The translations under genes were made by a program, and so were the position numbers. Below, piece by piece: positions 1-7,655 of a stretch of 34,512 nucleotides of DNA. Below the pieces are notes generated by a model. It did not search any database. It saw only the letters and a list, made by a program, of their open reading frames with translations, and had not been told where the DNA came from. The stretch comes from an uncultured Saprospiraceae bacterium (GTDB lineage Bacteria > Bacteroidota > Bacteroidia > Chitinophagales > Saprospiraceae). The stretch covers positions 1 through 34,512 of the forward strand of contig CALLPK010000133.1 of assembly GCA_938015415.1 (NCBI GenBank), read 5' to 3'. Positions within the stretch are counted from its first letter, which is position 1. Each line of letters begins with the position of its first letter.

Positions 1-449
1 AGAATAGCTTAACGGTAGCGGACGACGAAGTACTGTTTACGTTGATCGTAAAAGCGACGGAAGCGGTTAAGTTGAGCAAAGCGTTGCGCGTAAGCTCTGA
101 TCTAACGATTGCGGAAGGATACAGCGAAACAAGCGATAAACTAGCGGTAAGTCTACGTTTCGGCGAAGAAGGGACGATCAGTGCGGAAGCATTTACGTTG
201 TATCAGAACCGTCCGAATCCATTTGGCGCGGAGACGACGATTGGTTTTAATTTACCAGCCGCAATGGATGCGACCTTGACGATCTACGATGTATCAGGTC
301 GAGTACTGAAGCAGGTAACGCGCAACTACGCAGCAGGTTATAACGAAGAGTTGATTGAACGTAACGAACTGAGTGCTGCAGGAGTTCTGTATTACCAGTT
401 AGAAACAGCTACTGAAACGGCGACTAAGAAGATGATCTTGGTTAAGTAA
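1..449 (+). CDS. C-terminal end of a T9SS type A cargo protein (5' truncated by window)
   Basis: The reading frame is open from base 3 to the stop at 447-449, so the gene begins before the window; the TTG at 42 is only an internal codon. The last ~85 residues form a T9SS type A sorting domain: the QNRPNPF start motif, a beta-rich middle with LTIYDVSGRVLK, then AGVLYYQLET and a short Lys-rich end (KKMILVK). Such domains direct proteins through the outer membrane by type IX secretion and are cut off or used for surface attachment (family knowledge). The preceding ~60 residues (VLFTLIVKATEAVKLSKAL) resemble the beta-sandwich that often precedes this domain in large Saprospiria surface proteins. 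The function of the full protein cannot be judged from this end. A strong terminator follows. Confidence 0.88.
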   Translation, partial: NSLTVADDEVLFTLIVKATEAVKLSKALRVSSDLTIAEGYSETSDKLAVSLRFGEEGTISAEAFTLYQNRPNPFGAETTIGFNLPAAMDATLTIYDVSGRVLKQVTRNYAAGYNEELIERNELSAAGVLYYQLETATETATKKMILVK

Positions 450-491
450 TTAGAAGTAACCTATTTACCGAAGGGTAAATAATAAAATAGT

Positions 492-530
492 AAGTGGCTA
501 TTCTGCAAGTGCAGGGTAGCCACTTTTTCA
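492..530 (+). terminator. Rho-independent terminator
   Basis: AAGTGGCTA (492-500) pairs with TAGCCACTT (517-525), with an inner CTGC/GCAG stem at the apex, followed by a T-rich tail. It lies 42 bp after the stop of the T9SS cargo gene. Confidence 0.85.
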
Positions 531-609
531 TTTTATTAACTATGAAATTTAAAATTACTAATATAATATTTACCTATAATAAGGTATATCATTGAGGGGG
601 GAATCCCTT

Positions 610-617
610 TACCTTTG
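610..617 (+). promoter_or_regulatory. Probable Bacteroidota -7 element
   Basis: TACCTTTG matches the Bacteroidota -7 consensus TAnnTTTG exactly and lies 49 bp upstream of the GTG start of the next gene. A TTG at 592-594 is a weak -33 candidate because the spacing (15 bp) is shorter than usual. Confidence 0.5.
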
Positions 618-666
618 TGATAGAAAGATAGAAAGCCTCCCTTCACTTTTCAAAAATAAATAGATA

Positions 667-1350
667 GTGAATAATATAACAGCGTTTTTGTTGATAGGAG
701 TAATTTTTATACTATTAACTTTAAGGATAGATGCACAGGAATCGGCGGATGTCCGGTACACTGTCGATGAGGTACCACCTAAGGTGCATTGCATCAATGG
801 AATGGCCATAAATTTTACGGAAGACCATCGCATAAGAACGATTTCTGCTCAGGAAATTAATCTCGGGAGTAGCGATAATATTGGAATAAAAACTTTAAAA
901 TTAGTACGCCATCGCTCAGATGCTACTAGTCCTGGAGATGAAGCAACGGAGCAAATGGTGTTTACCGCGAAAGATTTGGGTAAACATAAAATCGATTTAT
1001 GGGTTGGAGATTTTGGAGGTAACTGGGCCCGAAAGAGCACGTATGTGGTCATTTCAGATCTTAGTTTAAATAGAGGGCAAGTAATCAAGGAGATTTATAT
1101 AAACAACCATCCTAATCCTTTCTCTGAGCAAACCAGGATTAACTTCGAGATGCAGAACGCGGGTCAAGCCAGCATCTCTATTTTGGATAGTAAAGGTATT
1201 TTAGTAAAAAAAATAGAAGGCATTTATCCGAAAGGAAAACAAGTGATAGAAATCAATAAAAGTGATCTGCCTGCGGTGGGTATATATTATTATCAAGTCA
1301 CCACTGCACAAGGTAGTATTACAAAGAATATGATCATGGTGAATTATTAG
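667..1350 (+). CDS. Small secreted protein with one HYR-like domain and T9SS type A sorting domain
   Basis: A 227-aa protein of unknown function. The N-terminus is a signal peptide (ITAFLLIGVIFILLTLRIDAQ). Residues ~30-130 resemble the immunoglobulin-like HYR/repeat units of large Saprospiria adhesins (VPPKVHCINGMAINF, SSDNIGIKTLKL). Residues ~148-227 are a T9SS type A sorting domain (NHPNPFSEQTRINF, ASISILDSKGILVKK, GIYYYQV, KNMIMVNY). It is therefore predicted to be exported and surface-bound or released. The start is GTG; a -7 element at 610-617 supports independent transcription. It looks like a miniature of the multi-repeat proteins, one domain plus the sorting tail, and follows the end of such a gene. 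It could be a stand-alone cargo or a remnant of a larger one; the intact signal peptide favours the first. Confidence 0.82.
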   Translation: MNNITAFLLIGVIFILLTLRIDAQESADVRYTVDEVPPKVHCINGMAINFTEDHRIRTISAQEINLGSSDNIGIKTLKLVRHRSDATSPGDEATEQMVFTAKDLGKHKIDLWVGDFGGNWARKSTYVVISDLSLNRGQVIKEIYINNHPNPFSEQTRINFEMQNAGQASISILDSKGILVKKIEGIYPKGKQVIEINKSDLPAVGIYYYQVTTAQGSITKNMIMVNY

Positions 1351-1385
1351 GAGAGGAAAGAAATTACAATTTTATAGTGAATAAT

Positions 1386-1420
1386 GAAGGTAGCCGCTCG
1401 GCTACCTTCCTCTCTTTTTT
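1386..1420 (+). terminator. Rho-independent terminator
   Basis: GAAGGTAGC (1386-1394) pairs with GCTACCTTC (1401-1409), with one more C-G pair at the loop, followed by a T-rich run to about 1420. It ends the HYR/T9SS gene and abuts the stop codon of the opposite-strand gene. Confidence 0.85.
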
Positions 1421-2100
1421 TAGCCATTCGTAAAAATAATTCTCAACCCAAATACCAGTGGACGTCCTTGCGAATCATTCACAGTACTTCCTTCATTTAA
1501 ATTAATATCCAAGGTATCATAATCAATATTGGTAAGTGGTATCTTGATGAAAGGACGAAAGGAGAGCCTTATCTGGTTGGATCGGGAAGTATTAAAGCCA
1601 AAATAAAAAGTAGTACTATAATTATTTTCTTTCAGGAAAAGCTTTTTTGTATCTGCCCCGTCTATATTTGCTTTTATACTGGAAATATTAAAGTCAACGG
1701 ATCCACCGTAAGAAAACCAATCGAATTGATTATCTATTCCAAAAGAAAAAGTCTGAAACCTTCCTGATAGCTTAATGGAACCGGTAACGTCATTAACTTC
1801 TGAGAGAGTTGTTTCCTCATCGTCAAAGCGATACACCCAACTTGCCTCCAAACCTAAAAAATCCACTTCGTACCGTAGCCCAAAAAGTAATCCATTACTT
1901 AACCCGAAGCTACCAAAAGGACTGAGGGCATCGGGGTTGGATGCGTTGTAATTTTCGAGGATTTCATTGGCTGTATTAGCAGTGGTAAAACTCAAATCAT
2001 AACCACTGTTGATTCTCAACTGTGCATTGACATCGAAATGGAAGATTAAAAAGATAAAAAGGGATAGTAATAATCCGCGGACAAGCGAAGTAAAGTTCAT
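1420..2100 (-). CDS. Putative outer-membrane beta-barrel protein, unknown function
   Basis: Start chosen at the ATG at 2100 because it places a clean signal peptide at the N-terminus (MNFTSLVRGLLLSLFIFLI...VNAQ); the frame is open 16 codons further upstream, but that extension is charged and would bury the signal. The mature part (~200 aa) has alternating hydrophobic/polar stretches, many aromatic residues and repeated glycine turns (FGLRYEVDFLGLEASWVYRF, FSFGIDNQFDWFSYGGSVDF, RLSFRPFIKIPL) as in Bacteroidota outer-membrane barrels. I do not recognise a specific family. It is convergent with the HYR/T9SS gene and divergent from the GH73-like gene. A TAGTTTTG element (2146-2153, minus strand) lies upstream. 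Confidence 0.75.
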   Translation of the reverse strand: MNFTSLVRGLLLSLFIFLIFHFDVNAQLRINSGYDLSFTTANTANEILENYNASNPDALSPFGSFGLSNGLLFGLRYEVDFLGLEASWVYRFDDEETTLSEVNDVTGSIKLSGRFQTFSFGIDNQFDWFSYGGSVDFNISSIKANIDGADTKKLFLKENNYSTTFYFGFNTSRSNQIRLSFRPFIKIPLTNIDYDTLDINLNEGSTVNDSQGRPLVFGLRIIFTNG

Positions 2101-2145
2101 GTGTCTTATTTGAAATAAAGCAGAAAGGCTCTTTGGGTATTCACA

Positions 2146-2153
2146 CAAAACTA
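2146..2153 (-). promoter_or_regulatory. Possible -7 element for the minus-strand barrel gene
   Basis: Read on the minus strand this is TAGTTTTG, an exact TAnnTTTG match, 45 bp upstream of the ATG at 2100. No clear -33 TTG at the expected spacing. Confidence 0.4.
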
Positions 2154-2213
2154 CGAAATATCTATTTAATGCGAATAATTAGTATATAAATAATAAAAAA
2201 ATATTTTATTAAT

Positions 2214-2244
2214 TTGGAATTAGAAACATATTGTTTTATATTTG
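2214..2244 (+). promoter_or_regulatory. Bacteroidota-type promoter (TTG-N20-TATATTTG)
   Basis: TTG at 2214-2216 and TATATTTG at 2237-2244 are separated by 20 bp. Both boxes and the spacing fit the Bacteroidota sigma-ABfr consensus. Transcription would start near 2250, giving a leader of about 60 nt before the ATG at 2309. Confidence 0.65.
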
Positions 2245-2308
2245 TAACCAATCTAGTTTAATAACTAGCGAAACACTATTCTTTTTTGAGTAATTAAACA
2301 TCGTAATC

Positions 2309-3088
2309 ATGGAAAAGACTTTATGGAAAAGTCACTGGTGGGCCTATGCCCAGACCAATTGGTTGAAGATCGTTGTCTTTGGAATTTTGTGTTTCATTTT
2401 TCTAAAAAAAGACCTCACATTTCAACTTAATCTGAATGCTCCTTTAAAAGTAGAGGAGGCGGTTGACGAAAATCAACCAGCTTTGAAATCGAGGAAAAGT
2501 AAACCATCAGAAAAGTTAACGGATAAAACTACAATTTTATCTTCTGTAACCCCTCATAAGTCCGGTTTTATGGAACAGGTAACCATTCAGGAAACACAAG
2601 TGGAGAGCCGGGAAATGCCAACTGTTGATTTTCAACCCGTTGGAGAAATTGATGAATGGACCATCAAAAGTTATATTGAACGATTTAGTCAGGTAGCGAT
2701 TACCGAACAAGAGCGGTTTCAAATTCCCGCATCTATCATATTGGCCAATGGTATCTTTCATAGTTTTGCTGGACAGGGAGAAGTTACGCTTAAGGGGAAA
2801 AATCATTTTGGTATTAAATGTACCTCTGACTGGACAGGTGAATCCATTAAACAAGGTGGCCGCTGTTACCGTAAATATGCGAGTGCCTGGGAAAGTTTTC
2901 GGGATCATAGTCATTATTTAAACCAGGGAAAGTTTAAAGGTCTTAAGAAGTTTGAAATAACGGACTACAAATCCTGGGCAAAAGGACTAGAAAAGTTACA
3001 ATACGGAGAACAACTCAAGATGTCCTACCAACTGATTCAATTAATTGAGCAACACAAACTTTATCAATTTGACCTGGCTGGTATCTAA
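2309..3088 (+). CDS. Membrane-anchored GH73 glucosaminidase-fold protein, probable active-site loss
   Basis: A 259-aa protein with one N-terminal membrane segment (residues ~18-33, WLKIVVFGILCFIFL), a polar linker, and a C-terminal GH73/mannosyl-glycoprotein endo-beta-N-acetylglucosaminidase fold (~115-250). Family landmarks are clear: IPASIILANG, GKNHFGIKC, CYRKYASAWESFRDHSHYL. In GH73 enzymes the catalytic Glu sits in an LAQGxLES-type motif; here the segment reads LANGIFHSFAG, so that position is His151 (codon CAT at 2759-2761). Glu159 just downstream is a neighbouring family position. Without the acid the protein may bind rather than cut peptidoglycan, unless another residue substitutes (inference). 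A good promoter precedes it. It is convergent with an SH3b gene, whose domain also often binds cell wall. Confidence 0.8.
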   Translation: MEKTLWKSHWWAYAQTNWLKIVVFGILCFIFLKKDLTFQLNLNAPLKVEEAVDENQPALKSRKSKPSEKLTDKTTILSSVTPHKSGFMEQVTIQETQVESREMPTVDFQPVGEIDEWTIKSYIERFSQVAITEQERFQIPASIILANGIFHSFAGQGEVTLKGKNHFGIKCTSDWTGESIKQGGRCYRKYASAWESFRDHSHYLNQGKFKGLKKFEITDYKSWAKGLEKLQYGEQLKMSYQLIQLIEQHKLYQFDLAGI

Positions 3089-3103
3089 GCACACGCTGTA
3101 TTG

Positions 3104-3170
3104 AGAAATAGGATTAAGCAGACTAGTTGGTTAGTAAAGTAAATGTCTTTCTTGACTTAATCCTATTTCT
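3104..3170. repeat. 15-bp inverted repeat in a convergent gap
   Basis: AGAAATAGGATTAAG (3104-3118) is perfectly complementary to CTTAATCCTATTTCT (3156-3170), with a 37-bp spacer; short AGCAC/GTGCT arms (3088-3092, 3173-3177) extend it. It lies between the stops of two convergent genes, so it may end transcription from both sides. The sequence just beyond it (3185-3198) shares AAGCCAATAGCTA with the element at 32653-32822. Confidence 0.6.
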
Positions 3171-3252
3171 ACGTGCTAAATAAGAAAGCCAATAGCTAGA
3201 CCCAATAAGTGCGTCCAGATTAATCCATATTTTACCATCCGCACTGAAAATA

Positions 3253-3819
3253 TTACTGATCCATTCCGGGATATTTTCTTTTATAATAAAATACTCCTGC
3301 TCCGTAAACCCAGCCTTCCCCACCACGTTTGGTTTTTACTTTTACCCACGGCTCATCCGCTACGGTAGTTCCCAGCGAAATCTGTTCTGTAAAGGGTGTA
3401 ATTTCATTCAAAAAATGCACTTCCTCGAATAAAACAAGTTTATTAAGAATTGCGCTGTCCAGACTTGGGCCACTACGAATATTGAGACCATCAATGGTTA
3501 CATATAAACGGGTAGCGGTGCTTATTGAGGTTGCTGCTGGCAGCGTAGGAGAGGGTTGCAGGGCTGGAGCAGTCGCTACGGGTATCGTAACTTCGGTAAC
3601 GGAGCTTGCTGGAACAAGGATACTATCTGGCGAAATGATTGTCTGGTCATCTTCAGATACCGGATCACTTATGGCCGGTGTATCCGCAGCATCCGTGCTG
3701 GCATATTCCAGCCGTTTTTCATTACAACGAGGAATAGCAAAAAGCATAAAACTGATGAAAAACACGATAATGATCATGATTTCAATACCGGGTAGTAAGG
3801 ATTTTTTTTTCTTAGCCAT
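3253..3819 (-). CDS. Membrane-anchored SH3b domain protein
   Basis: 188 aa. A basic N-terminus (MAKKKK) and a hydrophobic segment (~12-30, IEIMIIIVFFISFMLFAIP) predict a signal anchor. A Pro/Thr/Ser/Ala-rich linker (~40-100) leads to a bacterial SH3 domain (~105-180) with LNIRSGPSLDSAILNKL and GGEGWVYGAGV. Such domains are placed in the cell envelope and often bind peptidoglycan peptides (family knowledge). No enzymatic domain is attached. It is divergent from dprA and convergent with the GH73-like gene. The promoter region on both strands contains AACTTTCTTTG (minus strand near 3843-3857, plus strand near 3907-3917), a possible pair of -7 regions. Confidence 0.82.
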   Translation of the reverse strand: MAKKKKSLLPGIEIMIIIVFFISFMLFAIPRCNEKRLEYASTDAADTPAISDPVSEDDQTIISPDSILVPASSVTEVTIPVATAPALQPSPTLPAATSISTATRLYVTIDGLNIRSGPSLDSAILNKLVLFEEVHFLNEITPFTEQISLGTTVADEPWVKVKTKRGGEGWVYGAGVFYYKRKYPGMDQ

Positions 3820-3939
3820 AGTATTAAATATTATTAAACAACTTCAAAGAAAGTTACAGTATTAAAACTTCTTCATTAACTTGCGGTTAGCGTAATATAT
3901 CAACAAACTTTCTTTGTATACGAATCGAATGCGTAAGAT

Positions 3940-5040
3940 ATGAACCAAAATTTAACTTATCAAATAGCCCTCACAAAAATACCCATGGTCGGACTTTGGA
4001 CGGCTCGTTTGCTCATCGGGGCCTGTGGGAGTGCCGAAGCAGTTTTTAGTGAAAATAAAAAAACTTTAACAAAGATTCCCAGAATTTCACCAGCGATCGT
4101 AAAAAATATCCTGGCAGCAGATCCACAAGCACTAAGTGCGCCCGATCTTACCTTTATTAACGAACATAAAATCAAGCCACTTTTTTTTACAGATCCCGAA
4201 TATCCTTCTCGGCTAAAACCATTTTCAGATAGTCCGATGATATTATATTATAAAGGTAAGGCAAATTTAAATGCCGACCGCATTGTTTCAATAGTAGGGA
4301 CCAGAACACCTACCGAATACGGTAAAATCTACTGTCAGGAGCTAGTGGAAGGCCTTGCAAAATATAACGTTTTGATCATTAGTGGGCTTGCCTACGGGAT
4401 TGATGTGACAGCCCATCAGAAATGCTTATCTTTACAGATTCCAACGGTTGGTGTGCTAGGGCATGGAATGAGCCAGATATATCCGGCGGCTCACAAACCT
4501 ATCGCTGCACGAATGTTGGAACAAGGAGGGATCTTGACGCAGTTCGGCCCGGATAAAGGCCCGGAAAGAGAACATTTTCCCATGCGTAACCGGATCGTAG
4601 CCGGAATGTCTGATGCGGTTATTGTAGTTGAAACGGCCCGAAAAGGAGGCTCTATGATTACCGCAGAGTTGGCGAATGGTTACCATAGAGATGTGTTTGC
4701 GGTACCGGGTAGATTAAATGACCGCTTTAGTAAAGGGTGCAATCACCTCATAAAAGCACATAAGGCTCAACTACTAGAATCCGCCGATGATATCGCTTAT
4801 ATTATGCGTTGGACCGAAAAAGATGCTTCCAAACGAAAACAAACCGCTTTATTTCCGGAACTGAATGAACAAGAAAGGAACATTTTAAATTTAATTGGAG
4901 AAACAAACCAAATAAACATTGATCAACTGGCTTATCAGGCTGAACTGAACAGCAGCGAAATGGCTACCTTGATCTTACAACTAGAATTTAAAGGACTCAT
5001 TAAAACACTCCCTGGAAAACGATTTGTCTTAGTTGAATAG
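3940..5040 (+). CDS. dprA: DNA-processing protein DprA
   Basis: 366 aa, normal length for the family. DprA binds incoming single-stranded DNA in natural transformation and loads RecA (family knowledge). Residues 1-70 form the helical N-terminal region. The Rossmann-like core (~85-285) carries the diagnostic motifs SIVGTRTPTEYG (117-128), SGLAYGIDVTAHQ (148-160), GVLGHGMSQIYPAAH (171-185), FPMRNRIVAGMS (213-224) and KGGSMITAELA (235-245), then FAVPGRLNDRFSKGCNHLI. The C-terminus (~305-366) is the winged-helix DML1 domain. The ATG at 3940 gives the expected N-terminus. Followed by a 144-bp gap before the phosphatase gene, so not clearly an operon. Confidence 0.95.
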   Translation: MNQNLTYQIALTKIPMVGLWTARLLIGACGSAEAVFSENKKTLTKIPRISPAIVKNILAADPQALSAPDLTFINEHKIKPLFFTDPEYPSRLKPFSDSPMILYYKGKANLNADRIVSIVGTRTPTEYGKIYCQELVEGLAKYNVLIISGLAYGIDVTAHQKCLSLQIPTVGVLGHGMSQIYPAAHKPIAARMLEQGGILTQFGPDKGPEREHFPMRNRIVAGMSDAVIVVETARKGGSMITAELANGYHRDVFAVPGRLNDRFSKGCNHLIKAHKAQLLESADDIAYIMRWTEKDASKRKQTALFPELNEQERNILNLIGETNQINIDQLAYQAELNSSEMATLILQLEFKGLIKTLPGKRFVLVE

Positions 5041-5184
5041 AATAAGTGTCTTTTTTATTTAGGTTTTTCTTCTATCATAAATAGCAGACTATGAAGTTGT
5101 TTATGAATGCCTCATTTGTAACTATTGTACCTGTCGGCTGGCAGTTGGGCTTCATTTGTAGATAACTTCTATATACCATTTTAC

Positions 5185-6315
5185 ATGAGAATAATATTTT
5201 TAATCTTAATAATTCCGTTGGTCTTACTCAATTGTGGATCTTCCCGGTCTGCTGTAATTAACGGAGAAGCGCCGGCTCACACCATTCCAAATTCGAATAA
5301 GGAAAAGACCGCCAAAAATCTCATCTTAATGATTGGAGACGGTATGGGGCTAACGCAGATTACCGCAGGTATCTACGATAATAATAATTTTTTAAATTTT
5401 GAAAAATTTCCAGTCACTGGATTGATGAAGACTCATTCTTACGACAATCTGGTAACGGACTCCGCCGCTGGAGGGACTGCGATGGCTTGTGGTGTAAAAA
5501 CTTATAACAATGGGATTGGGGTAGATAAAGATGGGATACCGGTAAAGTCAATTTTGGAACAAGCGGAGGAAAAGAAAATGATGACGGGAATTGTTGTTAC
5601 TTCCGCATTGGTAAACGCCACACCAGCGACTTTTATGGCTCATCAAAAACTAAGAGCCTTTACCGAACCCATTGCCGAGGAAATTGCTAATTCTGGGGTG
5701 GACTTTTTAGTTGGTGGAGGTAAAAAATATTTTGACCGACGGGATTCTGATGAACGGAATCTTATAAAAGAAATGGAAAGTAAAGGATATCAGATAGAGG
5801 ACTTTATCAAAAACCGAAGAATAGAAGATGTAAGTATTGACTCCGCAAAAAGGTTTGTTTATTTTACTGCAGATGATGATCCGCTGACAAAAATTACCGG
5901 ACGAGACTATCTTCCTTACGCCAGTAAGATGGGAGCGGAGTTTTTGAAATCCAGAAGTGAAAATGGATTCTTTATGATGATTGAAGGCTCTCAAATTGAT
6001 CTGGGAGGACACGCCACAAATTTTAAATATGTAATGTCAGAACTCAAGGATTTTGATCAGGCCATTAAAGCAGTTCTCGAATTTGCCGAAGCAGATGGAG
6101 AGACATTGGTCATCGTAACGGCCGATCACGAAACCGGTGGCCTGACAATCAAGGAGGGGTCAAAACTTAAAAAGATTAAATCTGATTTTGCGTATGGTCG
6201 ACACAGTGGAACGATGGTTCCTGTTTTTGCTTACGGTCCAGGATCAGAAAAATTTACCGGTATTTTTGATAATACCGAACTATACCGGAAAATGAAAGCG
6301 GCCCTCGCATTATAA
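5185..6315 (+). CDS. Alkaline phosphatase, predicted lipoprotein
   Basis: A PhoA-superfamily alkaline phosphatase that releases phosphate from monoesters. Start chosen at ATG 5185 because it begins a lipoprotein-type signal (RIIFLILIIPLVLLNCGSS, Cys17); the frame extends 20 codons upstream without adding signal features. The Asn at -1 of the lipobox is uncommon, so lipidation is likely rather than certain. Active-site motifs are intact: MIGDGMG (metal Asp52), VTDSAAGGTAMACG with nucleophile Ser93, IDLGGHATN, TADHETGG and GRHSGTMVPVFAYG. Length 376 aa fits the shorter Bacteroidota enzymes. It probably acts in the periplasm in phosphate scavenging. Its neighbours suggest no dedicated pathway and no Pho box was recognised. 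Confidence 0.92.
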   Translation: MRIIFLILIIPLVLLNCGSSRSAVINGEAPAHTIPNSNKEKTAKNLILMIGDGMGLTQITAGIYDNNNFLNFEKFPVTGLMKTHSYDNLVTDSAAGGTAMACGVKTYNNGIGVDKDGIPVKSILEQAEEKKMMTGIVVTSALVNATPATFMAHQKLRAFTEPIAEEIANSGVDFLVGGGKKYFDRRDSDERNLIKEMESKGYQIEDFIKNRRIEDVSIDSAKRFVYFTADDDPLTKITGRDYLPYASKMGAEFLKSRSENGFFMMIEGSQIDLGGHATNFKYVMSELKDFDQAIKAVLEFAEADGETLVIVTADHETGGLTIKEGSKLKKIKSDFAYGRHSGTMVPVFAYGPGSEKFTGIFDNTELYRKMKAALAL

Positions 6316-6349
6316 ACATTGTTTTGTTAAAGACGCACAAATAATTACT

Positions 6350-7393
6350 ATGAAATATAACAGACTTGGTATTACTGATCTTAAGGTTTCTGAAATTTGT
6401 CTGGGAACGATGACTTTTGGAGAACAAAATTCTGAAAAAGAAGGACACGAACAGCTGGACTACGCAACGGATCATGGTGTTAATTTTATTGATACTGCAG
6501 AGATGTACGCTGTTCCTGGTCGTAAAGAAACCGCCCACAGCACGGAAAAAATAATTGGTTCGTGGCTGGCAAAACGCAAAGACCGGGATAAACTGGTCAT
6601 TGCGACCAAAATTACCGGACCTTCGGCGGGGATTACCTGGATACGCAAGCCTCTCGACTTTTCTCCAGCTTCTATTAAGACGGCCCTTGATGGTAGTTTA
6701 AAAAGACTACAGACGGATTATATTGATTTATATCAATTGCACTGGCCGGAACGCAAAGCTAACTTCTTCGGGAAGCGTAGTTATATTCACGATGCCAATG
6801 ATCCGTGGGTAGATAATATTTATGAAGTACTTAACACCCTCAACGATCAGATCAAGGCGGGTAAAATCCGACATATCGGTATTTCTAATGAAACGCCATA
6901 CGGAATGATGCGGTATCTGGAAGAATCTGCTAAAAATGGATTGCCCCGAGTCGCCAGTATCCAAAACCCTTACAGTTTACTCAATCGGACTTTCGAAGTC
7001 GGACTGGCTGAAATGGCCATCAAACAGAAAGTAGGATTATTAGCTTATTCACCTTTGGCTTTTGGATTATTATCCGGGAAGTATCATCAGAAAAAAGACC
7101 AGCCAACCGATCGCCTTAACACCTATAAAGAGCACATGGTCCGCTACAAAAGTGAACAATGTTACGATGCTACCGACCGATATCTCAAAATTGCGCAAAG
7201 CCATAATATGAGTCCGACTCAAATGGCACTTGCCTGGATTAATACCCGACCATTTCTTACCAGCAATATTATCGGTGCTACCACCATCGCACAGCTAGAA
7301 GAGAATATCAGCAGTACAAAATTTGAAATAACAGAAGAAATAGAAAAGGCCATTGAAGCCGTACAAAATGATATCCCTAATCCAGCGCCTTAA
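6350..7393 (+). CDS. tas: NADP(H)-dependent aldo/keto reductase, Tas-like
   Basis: 347 aa, the usual length of the Tas/YghZ-type aldo-keto reductases. A TIM-barrel enzyme reducing carbonyls with NADPH; physiological substrate unknown. The catalytic tetrad is present: Asp48 and Tyr53 in IDTAEMY, Lys87 in ATKI, His131 in QLHWPE. IRHIGISNETPYG, ASIQNPYSLLNR and the C-terminal IIGATTIAQLEENI cofactor loop are typical of this subgroup. It starts 34 bp after the phosphatase stop and may be co-transcribed. The palindromic element at 7429-7628 follows. Confidence 0.92.
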   Translation: MKYNRLGITDLKVSEICLGTMTFGEQNSEKEGHEQLDYATDHGVNFIDTAEMYAVPGRKETAHSTEKIIGSWLAKRKDRDKLVIATKITGPSAGITWIRKPLDFSPASIKTALDGSLKRLQTDYIDLYQLHWPERKANFFGKRSYIHDANDPWVDNIYEVLNTLNDQIKAGKIRHIGISNETPYGMMRYLEESAKNGLPRVASIQNPYSLLNRTFEVGLAEMAIKQKVGLLAYSPLAFGLLSGKYHQKKDQPTDRLNTYKEHMVRYKSEQCYDATDRYLKIAQSHNMSPTQMALAWINTRPFLTSNIIGATTIAQLEENISSTKFEITEEIEKAIEAVQNDIPNPAP

Positions 7394-7428
7394 GACTTTG
7401 TGTAAGAGTGTTTTGTGTTTTTTTTATA

Positions 7429-7628
7429 AAACATGAGTCATCCCGAATTTCATTATTAAAATTTAAAGTGATGATTTACCCTTGAAATCAGGTTTTTTAG
7501 CTGGTTAGCCAGTTGGCTTTTAGCTAATTAGCCCTCTTTTTACGTAAAAAGAGGGCTAACTAGCCAACCAGCGAACAAGCCAACTGGCTGATCACTTCTA
7601 AATAAATAATTTGGGATGACTCATGTTT
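7429..7628. repeat. Palindromic intergenic element, copy 1, with 16-bp terminal inverted repeats
   Basis: AAACATGAGTCATCCC (7429-7444) and its exact complement GGGATGACTCATGTTT (7613-7628) bound a 200-bp unit. Inside are a 13-bp arm pair (AGCCAGTTGGCTT 7507-7519 with 7577-7589) and a perfect 32-bp central palindrome at 7528-7559, half-site TTAGCCCTCTTTTTAC. The whole unit could fold as one long hairpin or cruciform. It sits between convergent tas and lipA. No coding sequence or clear target-site duplication is seen. A second copy lies at 13721-13911. Likely a MITE or REP-like element, possibly also a bidirectional terminator. Confidence 0.85.
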
Positions 7629-7655
7629 GGATTTATCAGGGTGTGAATAAGAAAA

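Noticed and set aside
3123-3326. 67-codon minus-strand ORF overlapping the end of the SH3b gene
   Set aside because: It overlaps the SH3b coding end in another frame, spans the inverted repeat, and shows no domain. A frameshifted tail of the SH3b protein was considered, but the SH3b domain is complete without it.
3329-3865. 178-codon plus-strand ORF opposite the SH3b gene
   Set aside because: It is the antisense shadow of the Pro/Thr/Ser-rich SH3b protein, which has a convincing anchor and domain; the antisense translation has none.
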